DNA from: Anaerolineae bacterium
GTDB lineage: Bacteria > Chloroflexota > Anaerolineae > JACIWR01
DNA: 11,026 bases
Direction: 5' to 3'
Assembly: GCA_021162125.1 (NCBI GenBank)
Contig: JAGGZG010000206.1
Location: 1-11,026 of the forward strand
The position numbers and the translations under genes are program-made. Below, piece after piece: positions 1 to 6,373 of the stretch (positions are counted from its first letter, which is position 1; each line of letters begins with the position of its first letter). Below the pieces are notes generated by a model, which was given only the letters and a program-made list of their open reading frames with translations, had not been told where the DNA came from and ran no database searches.

Positions 1-43
1 GCGCCGGGCGGGGGGCGGATTTCTCAACTACTGATACTCGCTT

Positions 44-141
44 ACCCTCCCGCAGGTTAGCGAATGCTCCCTCACGGGATTGGAAACCGGGTCACATATG
101 ACGTCGCAATATGTAAGGCGGCTTCCAACTTGCGGGAGGGT
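44..141. repeat. Long-range inverted repeat upstream of the FecR-domain gene
   Basis: Bases 44-58 (ACCCTCCCGCAGGTT) are complementary to 127-141 (AACTTGCGGGAGGGT). All 15 positions pair if one G-U wobble (55/130) is allowed in RNA, and 11 bp are contiguous Watson-Crick. The 68-nt interior contains a second perfect inverted repeat, ACATAT (94-99) and ATATGT (109-114). The structure sits before the ribosome-binding site of the gene at 187. It could be a leader structure, a pair of inverted operator sites or a degenerate extragenic repeat; the sequence does not decide. I see no convincing promoter in 1-186. Confidence 0.55.
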
Positions 142-186
142 TAACAGTGTAAATCGAGAGGGCGCAAACGCGAAAGGAACGTCGAA

Positions 187-1476
187 ATGTCAGCGTCGAG
201 CCACGAACGAGAACGGCGGCCCGTTTTCACGGCCGGCTGTCATCGCATCGCCCGTCGCCCTCGGCCGGAGAGGATGGGTTGGGCTTGCCTGTGGGTACGA
301 GCCGCTTTCTTGTTGATCCTGGCCCTTCTGCCTTTGACAGCCTGTCGCCAAACCACACCTCCACCCTCGCCAGTTGCCACCGAAGGGTCCATCACTTTAC
401 AACTGATCAGCGGATCGGTGTGGGTCCAGCGCGCGAAGGATGAGGGTTGGGTACAGGAGGAGGACAGTTTCGATCTCGGCTTCGGCCACAAAATACGTAC
501 CCGGGACGCGAACGCTGAACTGAAATTGGCGGATGGCAGCATCCTGCGCCTGATGCAATCGAGCACCGTGCAGATCGTCAAGGCCTCGCCATCCGACGAG
601 CGGCCCGTCTTCCGTGTGCTAAAGGGCGCGTTGGAGGTCGTCGCCCGCAGCTCTTCGTTCCTGGTGGATACCAACCGCACTATTTCGGTGGCTTTCACCA
701 TGCGCACGTTGGACATGACCATCGCCCCGCTGGAGCCGGGCACGGTGTTTCGCCTGCGGTTGGAGGAAGAGTCCAGCGTCCTGAGCGTGGACACTGGCCG
801 CGTGGAGATTACCTCCCGTGACCAGCATGCCACATTATCCACGGGGGAACGGGCCATTGTGGATGCGAGCGAGGAATTGCAGGTCATCGCCGTGCCCACC
901 GCCACACCGACGGCCGCCACGGCGGGAACGCCGACCCTCCTGCCTGGTGTCACACCCACCGACACGCTTACTCCAACGCCGGAAGTCACTCCTACGCCGA
1001 GCGCCACTCCCACGCCGAGCGTCACACCCACTCCGACCGCGCTGCCCATCCTGTATCCTGCCCCGGTGCTGGTGCAGATTAACGACGGTGCCGTTGTCCA
1101 CCTGGGACGCGAGTTCACCCTGAGATGGCAGCCCATTGAGAACCTGGACGCCCGTGACTGGTACGAGGTGCAAGTGTGGCCGGTTGATGCCGAGCCGCAG
1201 GCTGCCCATTGGACACAGGATGTCTGGTGGGAAGTGGACAAGGATACATACCCGCTGGGCAGCTATCACTGGCGGGTGGTCGTCGTGCGCCGCGATGGCG
1301 AAACCCGCCTCGGCGAGGTCAGCCCACCCAGCGAGACGCGGACCTTCCACGTTGAACCGCCACCGCCACCACCCACGAACACACCGAAGCCCACGAACAC
1401 GCCAAAGCCGACGCCTACACAAGCGCCACCACCTACGCCCACGCCCTGGCCTACACCGGGGCCTACACCGGGATAG
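187..1476 (+). CDS. FecR-domain lipoprotein with Thr-Pro linker and Ig/FN3-like domain
   Basis: Predicted exported protein of 429 residues. A hydrophobic stretch at about residues 38-50 ends in a lipobox-like L-T-A-C (Cys53), so membrane anchoring as a lipoprotein is likely. Residues about 70-235 resemble a FecR domain: a GSVWVQ opening, a 'G.KIRT...A.L.L.DGS.LRL' block and a later beta-rich part ending near STGERAIV. A Thr-Pro linker follows (about 237-284), then a beta-sandwich of the Ig/FN3 type (about 290-390) with W314, W325, W331 and a 'YHWRV' strand, then a Pro/Thr tail to the stop with no sorting signal. The ATG at 187 has AAAGGA eight bases upstream. An in-frame ATG at 274 would give a more classical 23-residue lipoprotein signal, but its GGAG lies only 3 nt away. 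Stand-alone FecR domains outside TonB/sigma systems are common, and no sigma factor or TonB receptor is adjacent, so a structural or ligand-binding surface role is more likely than anti-sigma activity. Confidence 0.75.
   Translation: MSASSHERERRPVFTAGCHRIARRPRPERMGWACLWVRAAFLLILALLPLTACRQTTPPPSPVATEGSITLQLISGSVWVQRAKDEGWVQEEDSFDLGFGHKIRTRDANAELKLADGSILRLMQSSTVQIVKASPSDERPVFRVLKGALEVVARSSSFLVDTNRTISVAFTMRTLDMTIAPLEPGTVFRLRLEEESSVLSVDTGRVEITSRDQHATLSTGERAIVDASEELQVIAVPTATPTAATAGTPTLLPGVTPTDTLTPTPEVTPTPSATPTPSVTPTPTALPILYPAPVLVQINDGAVVHLGREFTLRWQPIENLDARDWYEVQVWPVDAEPQAAHWTQDVWWEVDKDTYPLGSYHWRVVVVRRDGETRLGEVSPPSETRTFHVEPPPPPPTNTPKPTNTPKPTPTQAPPPTPTPWPTPGPTPG
895..1038 (+). repeat. Thr-Pro low-complexity tract in the FecR-domain gene
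   Basis: These bases encode residues 237-284, a linker built from T-P pairs with short spaced units such as ATPTPS and VTPTPT. The DNA is a degenerate array of ACGCCG/ACTCCC-type codons rather than an exact tandem repeat. It separates the FecR domain from the Ig/FN3-like domain and probably acts as an extended surface spacer. A second Pro/Thr-rich stretch with a TNTPKP duplication forms the last ~39 residues (1357-1473). Confidence 0.8.
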
Positions 1477-1622
1477 CGGTGAGGGGGAGGAAAGACTTGG
1501 GCCTGGTTCTCTCGTCAGGTGGCGGCGAAGCTACATCGGACGAGCGGGGGAGGCACAATGCACTTCGGCCCATGATGATCGCCTGTACCCGATTCTATCC
1601 TAATTGATTACCAAATAGTCAC

Positions 1623-1635
1623 AAACCCTGGGTTT
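1623..1635. promoter_or_regulatory. Perfect palindrome overlapping the -35 box of the kinase promoter
   Basis: AAACCC (1623-1628) and GGGTTT (1630-1635) form a perfect inverted repeat around a single T. The right arm covers the first half of the proposed -35 element (1633-1638), the classical position for a repressor operator. It is short, so coincidence is possible, and no regulator is identified. Confidence 0.35.
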
Positions 1636-1661
1636 ACGAAATAACGAGGCTGTGGTACAAT
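1633..1661 (+). promoter_or_regulatory. Sigma-70-type promoter of the hybrid histidine kinase gene
   Basis: TTTACG (1633-1638, 4 of 6 to TTGACA) is followed after 17 nt by TACAAT (1656-1661, 5 of 6 to TATAAT). A TG dinucleotide one base upstream of the hexamer (1653-1654) makes an extended -10. Transcription would start near 1668 and give a leader of about 58 nt. The region is locally AT-rich against a GC-rich background, and its design matches the promoter at 3865-3893. Confidence 0.65.
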
Positions 1662-1674
1662 ACGTAAGGAAATG

Positions 1675-1709
1675 CAGTCCTGTGAACCTTTCTCAGACTG
1701 TGGGGACTG
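1675..1709 (+). promoter_or_regulatory. Possible leader hairpin before the kinase start
   Basis: In the predicted leader, CAGTCC (1675-1680) is complementary to GGACTG (1704-1709). A second GACTG at 1696-1700 could pair with the same CAGTC, so two mutually exclusive stems are possible just upstream of the ribosome-binding site GAGAGG (1714-1719). The stems are short (5-6 bp), so this is only a weak candidate for translational control. Confidence 0.25.
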
Positions 1710-1725
1710 ATTCGAGAGGTGTATA

Positions 1726-3675
1726 GTGGCCGGAGAACGCATCCTCGTCGTAGATGACCGCAACGAGAACATTGATTTCATAGTTGAATACGTCCTCAAG
1801 CCCAATGGCTACCGGGCGCTCACTGCTCGCGACGGGGAAGAGGGCCTGCACAAGGCGCTGACCGAGAATCCTGACCTCATCCTGCTGGACATGCAGATGC
1901 CCAGGATGACGGGCATTGAAGTATTGGAGTCCCTCAAAGAGCACGGAAAGAACATCCCCGTCATCCTGATGACCTTCCACGGATCGGAGGAACTGGCCGT
2001 CCGCGTGTTCCGCCTGGGAGTGAAAAATTACATCATCAAGCCCTTTGAGATTGAGGAGATGCTGGAGGCCATCGAGCAGGCCCTGGCCGAGGCTCGGCTA
2101 CGAGAAGAGCGAGATCGGCTTACCGAGCGATTGATACTGGTCAACCGCCAGCTCGAACAACGAGTGAAGGAACTGAACACCCTGTACGGCATCGGGCGCT
2201 CGGTGACATCCCTCCTCGACGTGGACCGCTTGCTGAATCGGGTTGTCGAAGCAGCGGTGTACATCACCGGGGCCGAAGAAGGCTGGCTGCTCCTGGTGGA
2301 CGAGGCAACGGACGAACTTCACATGCGCGCCGCCCTGGGCGTTGACGAGAAATCCGCACGCAGCTTTCGCCTGAAAGTGCAGGATAGCTTGGCTGGCAGC
2401 GTAGTTAAAACCGGCGAGCCTGTGCTCATCGGGGGCGGTAAGCACAAGATCAAGACGGCTTACCTGGTAAAGGCCCTTCTCATGGTGCCTCTAAAGGTGG
2501 GAGAGCGGACAATCGGTGTCCTCTCGGTGACCCAGCGGGTGAGCGACGAGGTGTTCACCAACAACGAATTGTACCTTTTGTCCGCCCTGGCGGACTATGC
2601 AGCCATCGCTATCGAGAATGCCCGCCTCTTTCAAGAAACAGAGAACGAGCATAGAAGATTACAGGCTATCCTCAGCCGCACCGCAGATGCCGTGATCGTC
2701 ACCGACGAGGAAAATCGGATCATCCTTCTCAACCAGGCGGCGAAAAGCGCCTTTTGCCCCGATAGTGAGGTGACCGCCGGCCAGCCACTGGTGGAGGTGG
2801 TGCACAATCAAGACCTGATCGATCTCTTTACCCAGGCGACCGGCGACAGTCCCCCCGTGCGCGCCGAGATTCCTCTGGACGGTGATCGCACGCTGTACGC
2901 GACCCTTTCCCCTATAAACGGGGTGGGTTGTGTAGCGGTGATGCAGGATATTACGCACCTCAAGCGACTAGATCAGATGAAATCGGAGTTCGTGTCCACC
3001 GTATCCCACGATCTGCGCTCTCCCCTGACGACGATCAAGGGCTTCGTGGACCTGATGGGCGTGGTCGGGCCTCTCAATGAACAGCAGCAGGATTTCGTCA
3101 ACCGCATTCAAAAGGGTGTAACCACTATCACCGAGCTCATCAATGATCTGCTGGACATTGGCCGCATCGAGGCAGAGGTAAACCTCAATATGGAGGTGTG
3201 TGCTATTGACGAGATCATCAACCAGTCCGTGGACGAGTTGCGCGATCAGGCGGAGAGCAAGCAACAGACCCTGGTTGTGACCCTGCCCCCCTACCTCCCG
3301 CCGGTGTGGGGTAATCCCCTGCGATTGCGCCAGGTAGTGGATAATCTGGTGAACAACGCTATCAAGTACACCCCGCAGGGCGGCAAGATTACCGTCTGGG
3401 TAGAGGAGTACGATTCGCAGATTGCGTTAAACGTAAGCGATACCGGAATCGGAATTCCCCACACCGATCAACCCTACATCTTCGACAAATTCTACCGCGT
3501 ACAGAGTGAAGAAACTGAGGACATTGCCGGTACTGGCCTGGGCCTGGCCATCGTCAAATCCATAGTGGAAAAGCACAACGGCCGGGTGTGGGTAGAAAGC
3601 GAGCCGGGCAAGGGGAGCACGTTTACCGTGTTGCTTCCCATTTATCAGGACAAGACCTCCCGCCGGCCATTCTAA
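1726..3675 (+). CDS. Hybrid sensor histidine kinase, REC-GAF-PAS-HisKA-HATPase
   Basis: Signal-transduction kinase of 649 residues with no transmembrane segment or signal peptide, so probably cytosolic. The N-terminal receiver domain (about 5-120) has D10/D11, phospho-acceptor D55, T83 and K105. A charged probable coiled coil (about 118-150) leads to a GAF domain (about 152-303) and a PAS-like domain (about 308-415). HisKA carries the H-box SHDLRSPL with phospho-accepting H428. The ATPase domain has the N-box (N543/N544 in NNAIKYTP), G1 DTGIGIP (572-578), an F-box around DKFYR and G2 GTGLGLAI (602-609); all catalytic landmarks are intact. The GTG start is preceded by GAGAGG with 6-nt spacing. 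The REC-first order suggests it receives phosphate or partner signals rather than sensing outside stimuli directly. No separate response regulator lies in the window. The promoter at 1633-1661 makes it an independent unit. Its signal is not deducible. Confidence 0.94.
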   Translation: MAGERILVVDDRNENIDFIVEYVLKPNGYRALTARDGEEGLHKALTENPDLILLDMQMPRMTGIEVLESLKEHGKNIPVILMTFHGSEELAVRVFRLGVKNYIIKPFEIEEMLEAIEQALAEARLREERDRLTERLILVNRQLEQRVKELNTLYGIGRSVTSLLDVDRLLNRVVEAAVYITGAEEGWLLLVDEATDELHMRAALGVDEKSARSFRLKVQDSLAGSVVKTGEPVLIGGGKHKIKTAYLVKALLMVPLKVGERTIGVLSVTQRVSDEVFTNNELYLLSALADYAAIAIENARLFQETENEHRRLQAILSRTADAVIVTDEENRIILLNQAAKSAFCPDSEVTAGQPLVEVVHNQDLIDLFTQATGDSPPVRAEIPLDGDRTLYATLSPINGVGCVAVMQDITHLKRLDQMKSEFVSTVSHDLRSPLTTIKGFVDLMGVVGPLNEQQQDFVNRIQKGVTTITELINDLLDIGRIEAEVNLNMEVCAIDEIINQSVDELRDQAESKQQTLVVTLPPYLPPVWGNPLRLRQVVDNLVNNAIKYTPQGGKITVWVEEYDSQIALNVSDTGIGIPHTDQPYIFDKFYRVQSEETEDIAGTGLGLAIVKSIVEKHNGRVWVESEPGKGSTFTVLLPIYQDKTSRRPF

Positions 3676-3689
3676 AACCTCCGAGGTTT
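3675..3689. repeat. Palindrome immediately after the kinase stop codon
   Basis: AAACCTC (3675-3681) and GAGGTTT (3683-3689) are perfect inverse copies around one C. As RNA it could form only a 5-bp stem with a 5-nt loop, and no T-run follows, so it is not a convincing intrinsic terminator. It overlaps the last base of the stop codon and looks like a short extragenic palindrome. The rest of the spacer to 3850 holds another weak hairpin (GGGG..GGTCT at 3714-3722 against AGACC..CCCC at 3741-3751, with a 2-nt bulge) and no gene. Confidence 0.45.
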
Positions 3690-3850
3690 CGAGTGAGCTC
3701 ACGACGAAGCATCGGGGGGTCTACAGTTAAACCGCCCCACAGACCGTCCCCATCGCTGCCCCGATTGCGTCGGTGTCACCTCTCAGTACTTCTGCAGATT
3801 TCACAAAGTGGCTATGCACGGATCTCGCCCCCAATTGAAATACCCCTGCT

Positions 3851-3876
3851 CCAGGCGCCGTCCATTGGCGCGCTGG
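3851..3876. promoter_or_regulatory. GC-rich inverted repeat overlapping the -35 region of the lipid-operon promoter
   Basis: CCAGGCGCC (3851-3859) pairs with GGCGC-G-CTGG (3867-3876): nine base pairs, one bulged G (3872) and a 7-nt centre. It spans the proposed -35 hexamer at 3865-3870. This position suits an operator or, on read-through transcripts from the kinase gene, an RNA hairpin. There is no following T-run, so I do not call it a terminator. Confidence 0.45.
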
Positions 3877-3893
3877 CGATAATGTGATACAAT
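3865..3893 (+). promoter_or_regulatory. Sigma-70-type promoter of the CNB/PH-lipid gene cluster
   Basis: TTGGCG (3865-3870, 4 of 6 to consensus) is spaced 17 nt from TACAAT (3888-3893), with TG at 3885-3886 giving an extended -10. The -10 hexamer, TG and spacer length are identical to those of the kinase promoter at 1633-1661. The expected transcript start, near 3900, coincides with an in-frame GTG at 3901 and so argues for the downstream ATG at 3943 as the real start of the next gene. Confidence 0.65.
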
Positions 3894-3942
3894 ATAACGG
3901 GTGCAGACCCACGTCCAGAAAGAGACGCAGAAGGAAAGAGAG

Positions 3943-5643
3943 ATGAGCGAGGAGTTAGCCACTCGCCTGCAAGCAGTTTCTATATTCAGCTTCCTTTCCC
4001 CAGAAGAACGCCAAAAGATCGCCAGTCTGGGACAGGTGGAGCACTACCCACGGGGTGCTGTACTCTTCCGCCAAGGCGATCCGGGTGACAAGTTCTACGT
4101 CATCCTCTCCGGTCAGATCCGTGTCTGGGCCCACGAGCCCGACGGAAGAGCGAGGGTGCTGAACTATCACACCGCAGGGGATTTCTTCGGTGAGTTGGCG
4201 CTCTTTACTGATAAGCCTCGCTCCGCCACAGTAGACGTGGTACACGATGTAGAACTCGTCAGTTTCAACAAGGAAGCGTTCGAGCAAATCCTCACCCTGC
4301 ATCCCCGCATCGGCCAGTACATGCGCACCTGGGTGCAGGAGCGGATGAGGATAAGCAACCGTCCCTTCCCCGGCAAGCAGTGGGACGAGGTAGCAGTAGT
4401 CTTCGCCCGCAAACACTGGATCGCTCTGGTGGAATCGCTGTGGCCCCTGGCTATCGCCCTGTTGGTCGGGGTGGGTCTGGTGGTTGTTCTTTACGTCCTC
4501 GGTAGCACTAGAGCTGCAGCAATCGCCAGTTTGATCAGCTTCCTTCTCCTTTTTGTGTGGGGGTGGTGGCTGTACGTGGACTGGATAAACGACGATTACA
4601 TCGTCACCACCAAACGGGTGATTCACATCGAGCGCGTGCTGTTCATCCGCGAGGAGCGTCACGAGGCCCCCCTGGAGCAGATACAGGACGTGACTATGAA
4701 GACACCCAACGCGGTGGCCCGACTCCTGGATTTCCGGGACCTGGTGATCAAGACCGCAGGGCTGGGTCCAATCACCTTTGCCCGTTTGCCGAATGCAGAG
4801 CGCATCAAAAACGTGATTTTCCAGGTCCGTAGGGCAGCGTTGGAGAGACGAGCGGCGGAGGAGAAAGGGCAGATCCGACAGACCATCCGTGAACGGCTGG
4901 GGCTGCCGGGTAAACCTGTCGCCGCGTCGCCGCCCCCTCCCCCGGCGCAAAAGCCCGCACCCCGGGGAAAACAGGTCGTCCGCAAGGAGCCGCTGAGCAG
5001 ACTGGTGAGCTACATCGTGCCCCGTCTGCGGGAGGAAGTGGGCGACCAGGTGATCTGGCGTAAACATTGGCTGGTCCTGGCAGGGGCGCTGTGGCCACCG
5101 GTTCTGGGCATCCTCTTTTCGGCGGCGCTGCTGATCGCTGTCCTCCTCCAACCTGGTCCGCTGGCGACTATACCCCGGCCACTGCCTTTACTGGCCGCCT
5201 TCGTCCTGCTGGTATCCAGCGCATTCTGGTACCTGTGGCGCTACGATGGCTGGCGCAATGACGTGTACATCGTCACCGATACACGGGTGATTGATGTCTC
5301 CAGTTCCCCCTTCCACGTGCGCGGCGAATCCCGGCGAGAAGGCACCTTCGACGTGATCCAGACCATTTATTACGACATCCCCAATTTCCTGGCCAGGTTG
5401 ATCAACATGGGTAACGTGTACATTGACACTGCCGGTACCAGCAAAGCCTTTACCTTCGAGCAAGTGCACGGCCCATCGGTGGTGCAGGAGGAAATCTTTC
5501 GCCGTATGGTGGCTCACCGCGAGCGAGTCCAGCAGGCGACCAGGAAACGGCAACGCGAGGAATTCTCCGAGTGGTTCAGGATATACCACCAGGAAGTGGG
5601 GCAAACTGGGCGGCCGGAAACCCCCCGCCCGCCGGAAGCATAG
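3943..5643 (+). CDS. Cyclic-nucleotide-binding membrane protein with two PH-like (bPH2/DUF304-type) modules
   Basis: Membrane protein of 566 residues. Residues about 8-130 form a cyclic-nucleotide-binding (CNB) domain; the phosphate-binding cassette FFGELALFTDKPRSATV keeps the Glu (E84) and Arg (R93) expected for cNMP binding. Two related modules follow. Each has 'RKHW', a pair of membrane helices (about 162-187 and 192-212; 377-402 and 413-433), then a 'DWINDDYIVTTKRVI' or 'DGWRNDVYIVTDTRVI' motif opening a PH-like beta domain of the bPH2/YdbT type (about 215-295 and 440-525). A basic, Pro-rich linker (about 296-350) joins them and the C-terminus is highly charged. The ATG at 3943 has AAGGAAAG just upstream and lies about 43 nt from the predicted transcript start; a GTG at 3901 would add 14 residues but sits at the +1 position. 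There is no helix-turn-helix, so it is not a CRP-type activator. It heads the phospholipid gene cluster, psd starting 28 nt after its stop. Its role is inferred only: ligand-modulated membrane sensing or scaffolding. Confidence 0.9.
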   Translation: MSEELATRLQAVSIFSFLSPEERQKIASLGQVEHYPRGAVLFRQGDPGDKFYVILSGQIRVWAHEPDGRARVLNYHTAGDFFGELALFTDKPRSATVDVVHDVELVSFNKEAFEQILTLHPRIGQYMRTWVQERMRISNRPFPGKQWDEVAVVFARKHWIALVESLWPLAIALLVGVGLVVVLYVLGSTRAAAIASLISFLLLFVWGWWLYVDWINDDYIVTTKRVIHIERVLFIREERHEAPLEQIQDVTMKTPNAVARLLDFRDLVIKTAGLGPITFARLPNAERIKNVIFQVRRAALERRAAEEKGQIRQTIRERLGLPGKPVAASPPPPPAQKPAPRGKQVVRKEPLSRLVSYIVPRLREEVGDQVIWRKHWLVLAGALWPPVLGILFSAALLIAVLLQPGPLATIPRPLPLLAAFVLLVSSAFWYLWRYDGWRNDVYIVTDTRVIDVSSSPFHVRGESRREGTFDVIQTIYYDIPNFLARLINMGNVYIDTAGTSKAFTFEQVHGPSVVQEEIFRRMVAHRERVQQATRKRQREEFSEWFRIYHQEVGQTGRPETPRPPEA

Positions 5644-5671
5644 TCCTGATTCATTACATGAAAGGCGTGTG

Positions 5672-6373
5672 ATGCACAAGAAACCGCGCTGGTGGCCTTT
5701 CGCCCAGGGTGCAGAGACTACACTTGCCCTGGTCACCATCCCGACGGGTGGAGTCATCGCCCTATGGGTGTGCTGGCCTCATCCCCTGATAGCCATCCTG
5801 GCCGCGCTCCTGGTCGTCGTCTCGTCGCTCGTTTTCTACTTTTTCCGCGATCCGGAGCGTCACCCACCGACCGGCGATGGCCTCTTCGTTGCCCCGGCCG
5901 ATGGGCGGGTGATGACCATTCGAGCGATGGAGGAGCCCATTGTCTTGCAGGGGCCGGCGATGCAGATCAGCATATTTATGTCGGTGCTGAATGTTCACGT
6001 CAATCGGTCGCCGATGGCCGGCGAGGTGGCTTTTCGCCAGTATCGAGCAGGCCGTTTCTTGCCCGCTTACCGTTCAGAAGCATCCACGGAGAATGAGAGC
6101 AACTTGCTGGGCCTGATCGAGGGAGAAACGCGAGTGTTGATCAAACAAGTAGCCGGTATTTTGGCCAGACGTATCGTGTGCTGGCCAGCCGTCGGCGAGC
6201 GGTTGGCCCGTGGCCAGCGTTTTGGCCTGATCAAGTTCGGCTCTCGGGTGGATCTGTTCCTCCCGCCCGGCGTCGAGGTGCTGGTGGCCGTCGGCGACAA
6301 AGTGCGGGCCGGTGAGACCATCCTGGCCAGGACTCGTCTGGCCCATTTGAGGAGAGAGGAAGAAATGCCATGA
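5672..6373 (+). CDS. psd: Phosphatidylserine decarboxylase (short, pyruvoyl-dependent type)
   Basis: Decarboxylates phosphatidylserine to phosphatidylethanolamine (PE). The 233-residue proenzyme fits the short bacterial/archaeal branch of the family. Two hydrophobic segments near residues 17-35 and 38-57 anchor it to the membrane, followed by FRDPER, the APADGRV block (D77) and NVHVNRSP (H109), which supply the self-processing residues. Later come an ENESN motif, 'IKQVAG..ARRIVCW' and KFGSRVDLFLP. Self-cleavage is expected between G190 and S191, which would become the pyruvoyl group of the alpha chain. The ATG at 5672 has AAAGG with 6-nt spacing; the open frame extends further upstream, but that part overlaps the preceding gene and is not conserved in character. 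The stop overlaps the next gene's start by 4 nt (ATGA), so translational coupling with the synthase is likely. The related archaetidylserine decarboxylases look alike, but a bacterial PE role is favoured. Confidence 0.93.
   Translation: MHKKPRWWPFAQGAETTLALVTIPTGGVIALWVCWPHPLIAILAALLVVVSSLVFYFFRDPERHPPTGDGLFVAPADGRVMTIRAMEEPIVLQGPAMQISIFMSVLNVHVNRSPMAGEVAFRQYRAGRFLPAYRSEASTENESNLLGLIEGETRVLIKQVAGILARRIVCWPAVGERLARGQRFGLIKFGSRVDLFLPPGVEVLVAVGDKVRAGETILARTRLAHLRREEEMP

Noticed and set aside
70..90. CRISPR-repeat-like string (GGGATTGGAAAC)
   Set aside because: Only one copy; no spaced repeats and no cas gene in the window.
130..154. Promoter for the FecR-domain gene (TTGCGG with GTAAAT)
   Set aside because: Spacing of 13 nt is too short and the -10 match is poor.
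80..316. Small open frame before and overlapping the FecR-domain gene
   Set aside because: It would start with TTG, has no Shine-Dalgarno, overlaps the next gene in another frame and resembles no known family.
240..1241. 333-codon - strand frame with repeated VGVGV motifs
   Set aside because: The repeats are simply the complement of the Thr-Pro codons of the FecR-domain gene.
3675..3760. Intrinsic terminator for the kinase gene
   Set aside because: Hairpins are short or bulged and no T-run follows, so termination here cannot be supported.
3765..3900. CRP-type binding site near the promoter of the CNB-domain gene
   Set aside because: TGTGA- and TCACA-like halves occur but never as a properly spaced symmetric pair.
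3955..5151. 398-codon open frame on the - strand opposite the CNB/PH gene
   Set aside because: It lacks recognisable domains, is rich in His/Gln/Pro as expected for the complement of a GC-rich gene, and the + strand frame has clear conserved motifs.
5658..5672. Four-codon ATG...TGA mini-frame overlapping the psd start
   Set aside because: Has no ribosome-binding site of its own and is short enough to arise by chance; its AAAGG is better explained as the psd Shine-Dalgarno.
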